The position numbers were made by a program, and so were the translations under genes. A DNA stretch of 64,000 bases from Cristatella mucedo (lineage: Eukaryota; Bryozoa; Phylactolaemata; Cristatellidae), in NCBI GenBank assembly GCA_009760855.2, contig WPIO01000011.1, forward strand, positions 8,400,501-8,464,500, given 5' to 3'. Below the pieces are notes generated by a model that ran no database searches, was not told where the DNA came from, and worked only from the letters and a program-made list of their open reading frames with translations. Positions 12,090 to 26,272 of the stretch are shown here, one piece after another (within the stretch, counting starts at the first letter, position 1; every line of letters starts with the position of its first letter).

Positions 12090-12282
12090 GATGCATGTGC
12101 ACTGCTGTACAACGAAACATGTTCCAAGCTGAAGTGCTTTCTTGAACAATGCATCTGCATTCATACACGATCGCTGGTATCGACAACAGCACACACTTTG
12201 TCACTGTTGCCCTTACCCAACCAGGTCATCGCTTTCAGAGCATCATATACCACGAGCGAGCAGCCAGGGTTTAAATCGGCAG

Positions 12283-12410
12283 TTAATTAAGAGTGACATT
12301 TCTCACACCATCCGTGGGTGGCTGCTCATGTGTCTTGCCTTTCTTTTCCTGCTTGAGCTTATCTTCGTCAATCGGAGCAGGCTTCACGAAAGGTATCTTC
12401 TCTTTGTATT
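12283..12410 (-). CDS. SARS1: SARS1 last coding exon
   Basis: Codes [18 protein letters not shown], then a lysine-rich tail ending NVTLN and TAA. The acceptor is GGTTTTGTAG. The IPFVKPAPI core is conserved. The tail ends where the vertebrate UNE-S extension would continue. Confidence 0.95.
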
Positions 12411-15400
12411 CTACAAAACCAATATTAGCTTTAAAAAAATTTGCTACAGAGTACCAGGCAGGCAGGTTAAACGGGTACACCAAGTACCCACGGCATTCCA
12501 GCACGTTTAGCAAAGCCGACTTGCGTTCAACGCCCAAGACCAGTGGGACGGGTCCTTGCTAGTCTTAGGAGCAAATTAATTCACGATTGGTGCGTTTTGA
12601 ACCACAAATGTTCCAGTGGTTCAGCTTTATAAACGTTTTTCCAAAATCGAACCCATAATTGCAACATGATGGCAATGGTTACTCTACTAGCAGCTGGTTA
12701 CTAAAACAAGGATGCGTTGCATGACCCGAAACCGCAATACACAGACTACAGGCCCAAATGAAGACAACGAATGTGACACCGGTTCTACAAGAGAGTAGTA
12801 GGTCTATGCGGGAAAGGGGGAGGCAAGTGCTTGCTGCGGTCAGCAGCAATGATTTGCACTGAAGCCAAGTCGAGACAACACCCACTCCGAGAGTACAGCT
12901 GCTTGCCTGCCGTTGCCATCCTTTGTTTGCGAGAGCAGTTCTGTGCTGCACGAGTTAGCCAACGACTTCCCACGTGCCAGGAAGCAGCTGCTCGTGTTAC
13001 ATACACAAAGGCAGCAGGACACACAGGTTGCAGAGAGCACTGGCCTCATCTCCACTGACAGAGATCCTTTCGGACCTCCTTTTCAGGAGGAAGAGCTCAG
13101 AGCTCACCTGCACAGCAGGAGCAGCGCACTACGCGGCTCGCCCTCTCTCAATAAATGCACAAAGCTCAACATGCTTACTGTCAGGCATCCATGCCCGAAG
13201 TGCCTCCGGCACAGTCACGTGGTCGGCCTCTTGGAAGTTCTCCAGAATGCAGCAAATCACTCGACTGGTAGCACACAGGGTGGCGTTCAGCATGTGAACA
13301 TACTCAGTCTAAACCAAAAGACAGAAAAGGTGCACGACATCAGTCACCGACGAGTAGCACGATCCGGCACGGTCGCACAATTATAGGCTCACCACAGCAC
13401 TTGGGCAAACGACAAAGCAAGACCTAATTCCTACATAAATTAATCGTGGTAGCATTGCTGGCAATTAAATCAAACGTTGTGGAGAAATTGGGGAGGTCAA
13501 AGACAGCGAACTGGGCTGCCACCTCCCTTTGAATCTGTTATACAAGACTGATGTTCACAGGAATAGTGATTTCCATGCTTCGTAACTGACTGCAGCTTTC
13601 AGGCAACTGATTTCATTGCATTTCAGTAGCAAGTAAGCAAGAGCTGAGCTTGATTGAGCCTCAGCTATCTATCTTTAAATTCACCTCTATACTAAATTCA
13701 CAGCAGTTTGCAGTGTTAACAAGTAATGGAAAGACGGCCAATGCTGTTTTGTGATATACTGTTCTCTAGAACCTTGTTGTATGAGCAAACTAAGCGCTGG
13801 TGCTCGAGTTCCTCGATCACAGCGCACGCGCGCATGCACACACACATCTGGGATAGGCTTCCTCACAGAGTTCGGTGAGTACCCACTTTTCATGGTTAGT
13901 AGAGTTACAGCGACTGCCATGCTCCCACAGCCTGGAACTCCCTCCCGACCTGCGTCAGAACATCCCCCGACCTGACCACATTAAAAAGGAACCTAAAAAC
14001 ACACGTATTTAGGACAGCGTTTAGTGGGTCCCTGTGATTCATCCTTGATGTGCTTATGCGTGCTAACACTGTGCATGCTGCCACTAACCACATTTGCATG
14101 CTGACCCTGTGCATGTCACCCCTAACCATGTTATTCATTTCGTTTGTTTTTCAAGCATGATTTTACTTACCATTCAATTGCATTTCACTTTACAGCAAAT
14201 GTAAAGCGCCTAGAGAGAGATTAAGTTCTCTGAGGGCGCTTTATCAAGTGAATTATTATTATTATTATATGAAAGACGCTAATGATCTACGTTGAAGAAC
14301 TTGCTCACCATAGCCACACGGCAGAGCCAATACAAATTACAGTCGTAGGCAGGGATTTATGAGCTGAAGGTTCTTTCAAGGAATACGAAGCTGCTCCTGC
14401 TGTTCGTTTTGTTCGAAGGTGCTTGCACTACACGACCCAGCTTGTCCTCCTTGGGCTCGAGTCCTGCAGCAGGCAATTCTTTATTGCCCGTGCAAGGGGC
14501 AGTGATAGTGGCTACGGCTATTCTGCCAGCTGTATAATTGAGGCCGTGGGACCAGCAAAACAGTATTTACCTTTAATTTGTCACATCAGCAGCAAGTCGC
14601 GCCTCAAACAGTGATCGAGGCGAAGACGGACACCGATAGCGCTGTAAGCAAACGACTGATGCACCGAGTGGCTTTCACTGGCATTCAAGCTATGGATGCC
14701 CTGGTTTGGCCCAGGGCTTAAGGTGCTTGCCTTTGACTACCGAGATTGTGGGCTCGAGCCCTGCGCCAAATGGGAAGTGCCTGGATAGATGTAGGGTTCT
14801 CTTAGGGCACTGCAAATGAATTGTATATTTTCTTATATATTGTGAATACCTCATTAATGCTTTACTGGCATTTAAGCCAAACAAAGGACGGGCATTATTA
14901 AATCATTAACAAATGCACGAACAACAATAAACGTCAGCTGCTTTTAAATGTCACCTGTTACTTTTATTGCAGGTAATGTGCAAGTTTTCACAAGGCTCTT
15001 ACTCTGTGTAGTGCTCAGTCTTAGCATAGTGGTAAGGTGCTTGCACTTCACTATACAGGTCGTGGGCTCGAGTCCTGTAGCAGGCAATCCCTTCTTGCCT
15101 GCTGCTTGCATCGTGACGGACACCAAGGCTCTGCTGACACTTTGTTATGTAAACGAAGGGGTTGGATACGCTTAATCATCGTGCACACGACTCTTTCAGG
15201 GTGTTGTGCTAGTAGGGGCTTTCTCTGTGTGCCACGGTTGAAGCTATACATCAGCAGAGCACGTGTGGGGGGAACTAGGCAAGACTAACTAACAAGTCAG
15301 ACGGTTGCCAAAAAAGCTTTCAACAATTGCTCTGAGCATCTTATCTCTAAGCACCGTTGTCTTGGGACTATTACTAGTGTGCTGCATAGCGAGATCAACT

Positions 15401-18400
15401 GTTGAGAAACGCATCTTTACTAAATAATGAGATGCTCCTTTGCTTGTCACTGGTCTATTAGGCAGCGAATGATGGACTCAATATAGCCTTGCCATCTGCT
15501 GCCTGCATTCACTTTAGCCAGAAAATTAGCGTACCCTCTTTGCACAGTCACCGCTAGATAGGGTTTGTGGCTGAGCGAATTCATTGCTGCACATGCGACA
15601 CTAACATGTCTTAGAGAAGGCAAAGGCTCACGCACTGCAAAAAACTACGCTGAACTGCAGGCGCTTCTTTCACAATGTTACGAAACAAGACAACTGACTT
15701 CGATTTTTGTGGCACCCAAAACAGCCTCGTTAGCCACAATGATCTTGCTTGCTCAACATACTATCCTTATTGAAGCATGTTACAGAAACTGAGCCCACCC
15801 TGAAAGTTCTTTAGAAGTCTTCTGTTAATCAGGTGTGGCAACAAGGACAGCTGAATTGTTTTATATCCTTTTACAAAATCCGGGAAGATGGCCCACTTTT
15901 GACATTTTTGCTTGATCCTCCTTTATTTGGCTTCAGTGAAAGTCCTGATTTGGCCAATATCAGATGTAATGCGAAGATACACATGCATTTATCATCCGGA
16001 CATCTGACGTCAGCTGCTTTATGAGACTGAAAACTGCTACTCGGCACGTATTGGTAGGTAAGCCTCGACGTGCTTGATAGAATAAACTGGTACACTTAAA
16101 TGCTGCAGTTCATCAATGAAATCATATAAACAGAGACATCTAGTACTGCTAAATGCTCGATTTCAAGTACACCTGAACGGCTATGACGTTACAGGAGCGG
16201 ACAACGACGATCAGAGACAAACAGAATTTTTCAAAAGGATAAACCATGATTGGACTGCCAACGTGCTTCTTTACTGGCACTGCAACTGGGAAAGGTAGAG
16301 GTCGGTCTAGAGAAGTTGGGCAACAAAAAAAATGTTTAGCTACTAAAACAAACAGCTACGCAAACGCCCGAGGGCAGAGTTCACTCACGCTGATGCTGAG
16401 AAGAAGCACGAGTATGGTACGTTCGCAGCATAGGCAATTATTTTGGCTCAAGTCGGGTGGAGGGGGAGTTTCTCAACACACATGGATGACAACATTTGGG
16501 GAAAGGAAGAAGGTGAGCGTAAGAGTTCAGTCGGCGACCCGACCACGAAATTCGTACCTGCTGGTTCATTTTTTTGGCATTGCCATAGCGCACCAACAGT
16601 CTCCTCGCTTGGTAGTCAGTGCAGTTGGAGCATGACACGAGCTCTCTAAATGCGCCTGAGCCGGGAAACCAGGCTTCAAGGTCGTACTTCTTAGCAGCCG
16701 CATTGTTTAGAGCGCCTGGAAACCGGACAAGAGCCAAGCGCACTAATCAAATAGCGCTAGCATACGGCACAATAATCTCAGTCCATCGTAAACCTTATAT
16801 GCAGGCAACTCTACTAAGGTATTCACAATGCTTGCTTGCTAGCATAATCCACGATGACCAATATTGCTACTCGTGAACCTTGCAGAAACATCGACTAGCA
16901 CACATTAGAGAAACCGGCTGCTCGGACTAAATCTACTTGCCTGAGACAATATTGACGATGCGATAAGGCAACCCAAGCATCTGGTGAAATTGTTCAGCAT
17001 TACCGACCATTTCGTCAAACATCTTCCACGATTCGTTATCATGAGGTGACGTTATTACAAACTGCTCCACCTGAGATTATATATAATGCAGTGTCCCCTT
17101 AACGTCACCTTAATGTAGTGTCAGTGCAACCTTAAGTACCTTTACAAAAGGAAAAGGCAATGCCAAAGAATAGTAGTGCACTTGGCAGCCCAAAGGCAGT
17201 CAGCTACCTTTTCGAACTGGTGCACCCTGAAGATGCCCCTTGTGTCTCTGCCGTGGGAACCAGCTTCTTGTCTGAAGCACGTGGAAATACCAGCATATTT
17301 GATCGGAAGTGCATCAATACTGATCCACTCTTCACGATGGAACGCTGCTATAGGCTGCTCCGAAGTGGCAATGAGATACTTCTCGTCTATCGTGGCATCG
17401 CCTTCTTTATCACCTTTTCCAAGTACCTAGTGTTCAAAAACATCAAGTATATATAAGCCGTGCAACACAACGTGCAATGTCAGCTACTAACACGGTCGAC
17501 AAAAACGAACAATCTCTACTGGACAACATTGTCGACAGCATTACAGCAAACAAGCCAAGTAAACTGAAGGAGGCAAAAGCTGACTGGTGGAAAAACAGTA
17601 CACTTTCCTGCCAGAATAATACCATACACTTTTGTCGGTTCAATTGCAGGTTAATAAACATTAGCTGGTACTACAATGCAACGTAGCCACGTGTTCCGAG
17701 CACGACTATGCCGTAGCATAACACAACCGCCAGCTATCGACATTTTAACCACTACACGAGTCATACGCAAGTGGCTATTGTCTCAGTAACACTCAATCGT
17801 GCGAAAACACAACTTTAAAGTGCCCCTACAGGCAATCACAGTTACACGTAGTCACCACAGCCCAACATGAGATCCATCATTTCGCTAGGCCTCGAGAATT
17901 TAGCTTCCACAATCTGAGCTTGCCAACAAAACGAGTTGCTAATTTCGAGCTCTATTCGACGAAACAACGACTTGCATGAAGTCACGTCACGTTGACATTT
18001 ATATCCCCAGGGTAGCTCATATGTCATCCCATCTAGACTGCTGTAATTTGCTACCTGTAGGTTTTCCTGCACACGCAATAAGATGCTTACAATTGGTGCA
18101 AAACTCGCAGCAAATCTGGCACGAACGTCAAGCTGCTACAAGTTACTTAGCCAAGCCCCCGGGTCTTAGCCAATGTGTAAAAGGCTCGCATTTCACTATC
18201 CAAGTTTTGGGTTCGAGTCCTGCAGCAGCCAACGCTTTATTGCCCAGTGCAAGCAGCACTGATCGCCGTTAAGGATCTTCAGACACTGTATAAATGAGGC
18301 TGTACAATCAGCTAGCATTTACTTTATTTTCATACTGTTTTCACAAATCTGCACGGGCTCCCCATCAAGCAGTGATTCGAAAGGTTCTCACGCTCACTAG

Positions 18401-21400
18401 TAGATCTCATCATTCTCTCACTCCGGCCTACCAATGGAATATAGATCCTCACCAAATCCCCCCCCCCGTCGAACCACAAGCTCTTCTGACTTTAGTCATT
18501 TGGTCGTGCTCATAACTACAAATCCTCTGAAGACCGTGCATATTCTAATACCTACCCGTTCCTCATAACATTTGCTCCATCCTTTGTGTCTTTGTTCGGA
18601 AACAGCACACGGAGTGACTAACCAATTTAGATGTATATGCCTCTTTTAACCACGTGTAAAATGACCATAAAGGGATTCGGTTGTCTTTGGTGCTATGCTT
18701 AATCATTACTTTTATAATGTTGTCTACAATGCTATCCACCATATTAGAGGGTGCTTTTTCACTATGCTTCACATATTCCTGCCATATGCTTAGGGAAGAC
18801 AGCAATTACCCCGCTAGACAGCAGCTGCACCATATGCTTGCATAGCATCGAATAAGCCCAGTCAGTGGTCTAGTTATAGTAATGAGGAGTCAAAGCAAAC
18901 ATTTTAAAGGAATCGCTATCCACGTGGGGCATTTTCGAATTAATTTTGGTGCTACCATCAATACCCGGCTCACTTGCGTTTAGTTTCACAAATAGAAAAG
19001 AGCCCTGTAAAGCCACACAGTGCAACTGATGAAATGGTACCTTTAAAGAGTTCCAGCGATAGGCTGAATTAAAGAATCGAACATCTACCAAATGAAGTTG
19101 CGATGGCCAACGTGGTGGATTGCCCGACCCAAGCAAGGAGTACAGCATGACATGCGATGCATCCAGTGGTGCTTTTGGATTCGGGTTTGTTCTCGAGCAA
19201 CTCAACGACTGCGGCCAGCAACGACCTGTAGCACACAGCAACGTCCAGTAGCACACAGCAACAACCAGTAGCACACAGCCGACTGCTCGCAAGGCCAATT
19301 ATTTGGCCACTGAGCTGGACCGCCTAACTGCAGTAGAGGCCCTCTAAGGCATAGCAACACCTAAGAACGATGCTCACTATCTACATGGATCAGAGGCACC
19401 AAAGTGGTGGCTGTCAAGGTTGGATACCAATGACACTGACTTGGTTGGACAACAATGACTTGATGGCCTTTCGTAGTGGGTTTATAAAACAAGTGTGTTT
19501 GATTTCAACATCTACCACAACTGCATGACAGCAGCACACTCAATGCATGGGAAATAAGCATGGAAGGAGGCAGTGAAAGGTTATACCTTGTACAGTTCCT
19601 CATCAAACTGGCTCAGCTGGGCGACCTCTTGCATGACCTCCTTTCGCATGAAAAATGGAGTGTACAAGGGAGTGAAGCCCTTTTCGAGCACGACCCTCAA
19701 TCCGAGCTGAACAAGAGCCTCTTTTAAGAAGACGGCTGGTCCCTTGAAGAACAGAACACATACAATGCAAGTCCTTCACGGTAATGGAATAACTCTATAA
19801 ACAGAGGCCCAATATAAGTACATATGTACACAGACTATCACCAGACTCTCTACACATACTACATTACAACAGGACTAGCTCAAGGCATGAGACAATTTAT
19901 GAAGATTGCATGACGAAAACTTAATGGAACAATCTAGATGCAGTCCTCTACAATCAAACAACAAAACCTGTGCACCAGGGCACTAAGAACAAAACTGCCA
20001 CGGCATTGTGTAGGCAGAAGCGTAGTCTTATAGGTGACTGCATTGAATCCATCAGCCAAGGCTGCTGCAAGACAGTTTACTGAATTCTTCCTTTGACAGC
20101 AGTTTTGCCATTGGAGACGACTGCATGAAGTTGTATTTGATGCTGTTCTTTCCGAAGCACCAGTATTTCTCATTGCTGCCGACAGGCTGGTTATCCATAC
20201 ATGGAATCTTCCTCCTATGTTATCTGCCCACTTGGAGCTGCTTCAGTAAATGCCGTTTCCTTACGAAAAATTGAATTGATATTTCAAAACCGGCAGCCAC
20301 AAACAAGTGTATATTTGGAAGCACTCGACAGAAGAAAAGGAATATATCATGTCGTCATCTGGTATCGAACCAGCAACTCTAAACGCCAGAGATGACAATC
20401 CTTCGATCTGCAGTACATCAGGAGAAACCGCAACAAAATGAGATAGCAACAGTCTAAGCAGGATCACCATCACGCTGATTGAAGTGAGACCTGCATGGAC
20501 TTTCTCAGCTACTATACGCTAGCATAAAGCATGGCCATATAAGTCGATCCAAATCTCGAGCTGCAAAAATCAAGACAGGCAAGCAAACGAGCACATTATG
20601 TGAGCTGGTCGGCAACACATCACCTGCATGGCTCAGAGCAAGCAATCTTTTGGCAATACCCACAATAATAATACTAACAATACGTTTTACGTTTGTACAT
20701 AGTACCCTACGAAAACCACATCTCTTTCCATGGTACTCCACATAGGCTGGAAAGGAAGCACATAAGCCAATTAGTGGTTATGAACATTTTAACATGCTTA
20801 GTCCCAGCCCATATAATTCATTTATATAGCAGCATGCAAACAATAATATTCGGCAGAGCCTGGCAATAAAAACCAACAAACCAAGCAATCTTCACTATCT
20901 AATAGTCAGTAGAAGCATGATCTGCAACTATCACAAGGCAACTAGACTCTTTGAAACCAAAACCAAGAGAGCACACAGGAGGTAAAACAACATTGTCAAT
21001 CCCACCCACACATCAAGGGATCTAGTCGGCTTACCAATCAACAGCAAGTCGGAGCTGTCTTAAAAGGCCTGATTCCGGTGTGCATTGTACCGAGTGGCAT
21101 CATTTACTATCCTTTTAGGGACAGTCGGAGGCCAATCAATATCCAGTTCTGAGCTTGCTTTCTGCAAAATTTCCCTCCCGCTGCCTTTGAGAGTTACTTT
21201 TCTTCTTTTTATCATATTCAAATGCAGCATAGCAGACATTAGATGACCATTCTCACCACGGCCAACGTCTGGATCCCCTAGCACGGTTTCCTAACTCTAG
21301 CAAGCCACCACCTTGGGACATGGGAAGGGGAAGCAGTCGACACAACTCTGATTAGGCAGGTTCGGTGCATTAAGCAGCAATCGTGGGCAAGTATTTCTTG

Positions 21401-24400
21401 CCTTTTTTGCCGATAAACTCGTGGTTTTATTCATAATTAACTAAATACTGTTAGTCATTGACAGATCTAGACAGGTAAGGGCAACTAGTCTAAAAGGATA
21501 TAGAAATACAATAAAACACATAAATCCAATATTGCAATTGATAAACTAAGAGGAGCAGAGCTTGAACTAGCACATACTAGTCCTCAGAAGGTATTGTAAT
21601 ACCTTGAGGAAGTAGCCTCTCGATCCAGAGACAGCAGCACCACGTTCACATTCTACGCCATCGATCATGTGAATAAGGTCGACGTGCGAGTACTTCTTAC
21701 GTGTGATCCCTGCACCATCACCCCACAATCGTTCGATACCGTTTTCATCCTGTAATATAAGTGAAAAACTCCTTATAATTCTAAAGCTGACATATTCAGC
21801 AATCTGCGACTTTATGCAAATGGATCAAGCTTGCTGCAAAATCTAAGGTCTCTGCTAGCTGTTCCAGACGTCATGCACATAAAAAACAATAGTATGCTGA
21901 ATGTTTGCAAACTTCTAGCTGCACCGAAAACTCGCCTCATTATTGCTGATAACGCAAGTGTCGTGCAGAAGGTTACCGATCTCTCGCAAGGACTCGTTCC
22001 TTCGCTTCTCTGCATCGGCCCTGAGAGTATCAGTTTCTGCCATCTTATCATCCAGTATACTTTTAAGCTTCTTCAACTGATTAATACTCAGCCTCTGAAA
22101 ATGGCAACCAGCAAACTATAGTCAGCTCAGAAATAATGGCACAAAGAAAAGTTGCCCAGGAGCAGTGAAAATTGCCGGACGTACAGAAAACGAGGAGCAC
22201 CCAGACTGACCTCTGCTACCTCAGCAGTCAAATTAGAAATGCTGTCTATTACATCTTGAGGCAGGTCGTCAACACCGGCAGCCTCCTTTTTCTACAAAGG
22301 CGTTCCATAAACAATTAAGAGCACACCTGAAAGTACGTAGAGTGCTGAATGAATCTACATGCCGATCGGACTAAGTACCACAGACCTTCATCTTTTCGCC
22401 TATCTGTTTGCTGCAAAGGTTCTTTAGTTTGTTCCAATTGTCAGCATCAAAACGAACTGCAAAACAACGACAGTACTGAGATGATCAATCTGCAATCACT
22501 ACTCTACGACAGTGGTGGCAAGCACAAACAGGTGCATGTTAAACAGCCGAACAATATCTGAACAATGGCAGCAAATACCCTAGGAGGAAAGTATACCAAA
22601 CACTAAAATTTCAGGACGGGGATAGATTAGGTAGGGGCTTGTTTGTGCTTCCCTTCAAGCTCGAGCAAATTGAAATCTTCTGGTGGTTGAGCCTCCAGCT
22701 TGTAAGCACAAAGATTCTGGAAATCGCTTTCGGGCACGGTGAATACCTGCAACGACCTAGCACCATTTAAGCTAAAAGCCAATTGTTCTAGTCAAGTTTC
22801 CACTGCAGTGGAAGGTCCTTTTTTGCCCCTACATGCTTTAAATGCTTAAATGTACACGATCCAGTGCATGTTAATAGCCAGAGGTCTGACTAAGTGGTGG
22901 CCATAAGTATCTTCATGTTTGCTTGAGCATGCTGGCCTAAGCTTTTTGCATAATATTAATAATAAATTTGTATAGCACCCTCAAAGAACCGTATCTCTTT
23001 CTAGGCACTTTATGTATGCTGTAAAGGAAGCATGATCGAATGGTTGGTGGTAACATCTGCATGCCAACAAGCATAACATGGTTAGAGGTAATATGCACAG
23101 TGTCACCACACATGTTGACACAAGCAAATCGCATGGATCAAAACAATGCTGTGAGAAACAGGTTTTTATGCACTTTTTAAATGCCGTCAAGTCAGGGGAT
23201 GTCGTGAGGTCAGTGGGGAGTGAGTTCCAGGCTTTGGGAGCATACGAACAAAAGGGTACGAAAAGTGAATGACAGAACCTTGAGGTCGACATGCAGCTTG
23301 ACTGGAAGCCAGTTCAGGTCGGCTAGAAGTGGTGGAACGTGGCAACTGCGAAACTCAAGACAGACAAGCCTAGCTGCTGAATTTTGCACCAACTCCAAGT
23401 ACCTGACTGCACAGGACCTGACTCAAAAAGTGTGTGTGTGTGTGTGTGTGTTTGTAGTGCTGGCCCAAAATGCCGGTAGATCAGCAAGCAGTACTTGGCC
23501 CCGTGGATGCCACAAACCTGTGGGTATTAATTCTCTTGTGCATGATTAGAGATTAAGTTCTCTCGGGGTGCTACGCATACGATTTATTATTACTATTACT
23601 GTAAAGGCCATCGAGAAGTTGGGGCTCTACTAATCCACGATTTTCCTTCCTGCCTTCCATGCGCCATCACGCATCTCTAGCTTGCACAGTGCTGTTCCTT
23701 TCCCTTTAGACAGTAACTGGTAACAAAGTTGGGCATACTGTTCTCAGTTACCACACCACTGACCTCTGAAAGTGCTCATGAAGTTATTGAACAGAATTGC
23801 CAATCGACTGGTAGCCAATGATCTTTCTTCAGCTAGATGACAGGTTCAACATTGCTGTTTTTGCTGACCAACCATCAGAGCCAGCCAGGTCAAAAGTACC
23901 TGCAATGGCTTCAGTCACGGGTACAAGCAAACCACCAAAAGCATGGGCTGCCAGACATAATGAGTTTGACACCAAAGACTCCACGATGCAGTAAGGTTTG
24001 AGGTCATTCCGAATGCACCACTACTGCTAACTAATGTATTGTAATGAATCTCCGCCTGTATCTCCAAGAAACTACAAAGACTATGTGGATGTTATGCAGG
24101 AGAGTTTTGTATAGTGCACTCACAGCCTAAGTGGCTTACGGTACGCATTCGGTAGCCTGCAGACTTCATCTCACGAAAAAAAGAGAAAGTGGGAAGCCTA
24201 GCAGAGCCAGGAGAGCAGTGAGGTAGTCAGTAACATAGAAGTAGCAGCTCAGGACCGCAGGAAAGAATGAGCCATAGTCGGCAGCAGGAGAGTAGTTGTT
24301 GCTGCATAAGAATCGTGGAGGCGAGTTCCACAGTCTACGACCTGCAGAGCTAAAGCTTATGTCGCCAACTTCTTTAAGTGGAGGAATGGAACAGCTAATT

Positions 24401-26224
24401 TATGGTCCGCACGGACCCGAGGAGGCTGAATGTGATGCAATAGGTCAGCTAGGTATGGAGGAGCCAATCCGAGGTGGGCCTTATGGGTCAGCTTAAGAAC
24501 TTCGCTCTGTATCCGTTGATCAACCAGCAGCCATCCAAGCTCTTTTAGCAAAGGAGACACGTGGTCAAACCTATGGGACTTGAAAACTAGCCTTGCAACC
24601 ACATTTATAGCCATTTGCATTAGCCTAGTTGCTTTTTTCGGTAGCCCAGCCAAAAGGGAATTACAATAATCAAGCCAAGACAGAACTAAAAAAAAAATCC
24701 TAGCTGCTTAAACAGCCTCTTTTTGTATAGCGACAGAAGAGCCTTTACGGCTATCATTACCACTTGCAGTGGCGATAAAGGATCGCCCACCACAGGAATC
24801 GAACCCATGACCTAGGGACCGAGGTCATGAAAGCAACCGCCTTACCTAGTGTGCCATCACGGCTCACCGACTAAAGAGCTAGTTAAATTTTTTGCAAGCC
24901 ACCATGGAAGACAGGTCCTAACCTTAGATAAGGAGCGGACGTGATGGCAAGCTGTAGAAGCAGTCTTCCGAATGAAGCTTAAACACCTACATTTCAAGCA
25001 CACGGTGATGGTTGCACAACAGCATTACCTATTAGGAGAGCAGAACCTTCTAATCCAGCCACATGCTCAGGGTCCGTCCTATGAGCAGCAGTTCAGCTTA
25101 ATCGTCGTTTAGTTTCAAGAAATTTTCCGACATCCAGGATCGAATATCGGCAAGGCAAGCATTCAGTTTATCAGTTGCTGCAGCAGACTCCGACGGTTTG
25201 AATGACAAATATAGCTGAGTATCGTCAGCGTAAAAGTGATATCCTATTCCACGGGCCTTAATCACTTACCCCAGAGGTTGAGTATAAATGAAGAACAGCA
25301 AGGGACGGACCCTTGAGGGCTAATGCTGAATTGCATGCAACTAGCCACCCGGCTATCAACTTATAGCCGTAAATGACCCATTGATACATTTGATGACTCA
25401 GATTACAGAAATTTCAGTACTGGTGGAATTCAGCTGACCACGGTGCATCGTGCTTGAATTAGAAGAGATCTTCAAGCAAACATTCCAAGCACAACTACAA
25501 GACCCATGCCTTAACACACATTTTCAAGATTCCATTTTGTCGCTTGACCTTAATGACACTAATGCTTTAAGCTACATTTAAAGGATCCGAATTTTCTTTG
25601 ACCAAAACATCAAATTTTTCCTGTGGTGTTTGTTTGAGGATACTAGCAAAATTCCTTTGATGATCATGCTTCTTGGAGAGACGGTGGCATTAGTTGGATT
25701 GTGTAAATGCAGGATACGGACATTCCCCCTTGGGTAGGGCATTTCCTCCCCTCCCGTACAGAAATTCCATGACATAAACTGTCTTCTTCACATATCTTGT
25801 AAAAATATTATATAGCATATAATACATAACATATTTCTACATTATAGTCATTAGAAATGTGGTCGATGCTGCCCTGCTTTTCGGCAGACCACTAAGTGCA
25901 AGGTCAAAGCTCTGCCCGGCCAGCCAGCAGCTCTCGGCAGCAGCTGCGTAGCAGTATCTGCAGCCACCCCTCCCGACATCGGCACCACCGGCTACCACCC
26001 GTCCAAACCTTGCCGCCGCTGCACGGGGCGTCGCGCGCCGACTTCTTGCTGGCAGTACCACCTCCATTGGTCGTGCTATCGAGTCGTCACTATACTGTGC
26101 TATACTGAGTTGATATATACCGCTATACTTATACTGAGTTGATTTTATTTCAATAGACCGTGAACTTCATTTGATCACACACACATATGTGTGTGAGTGA
26201 GTGAGTGAGTGAGTGAGTGAGTGA

Positions 26225-26272
<48 letters not shown>

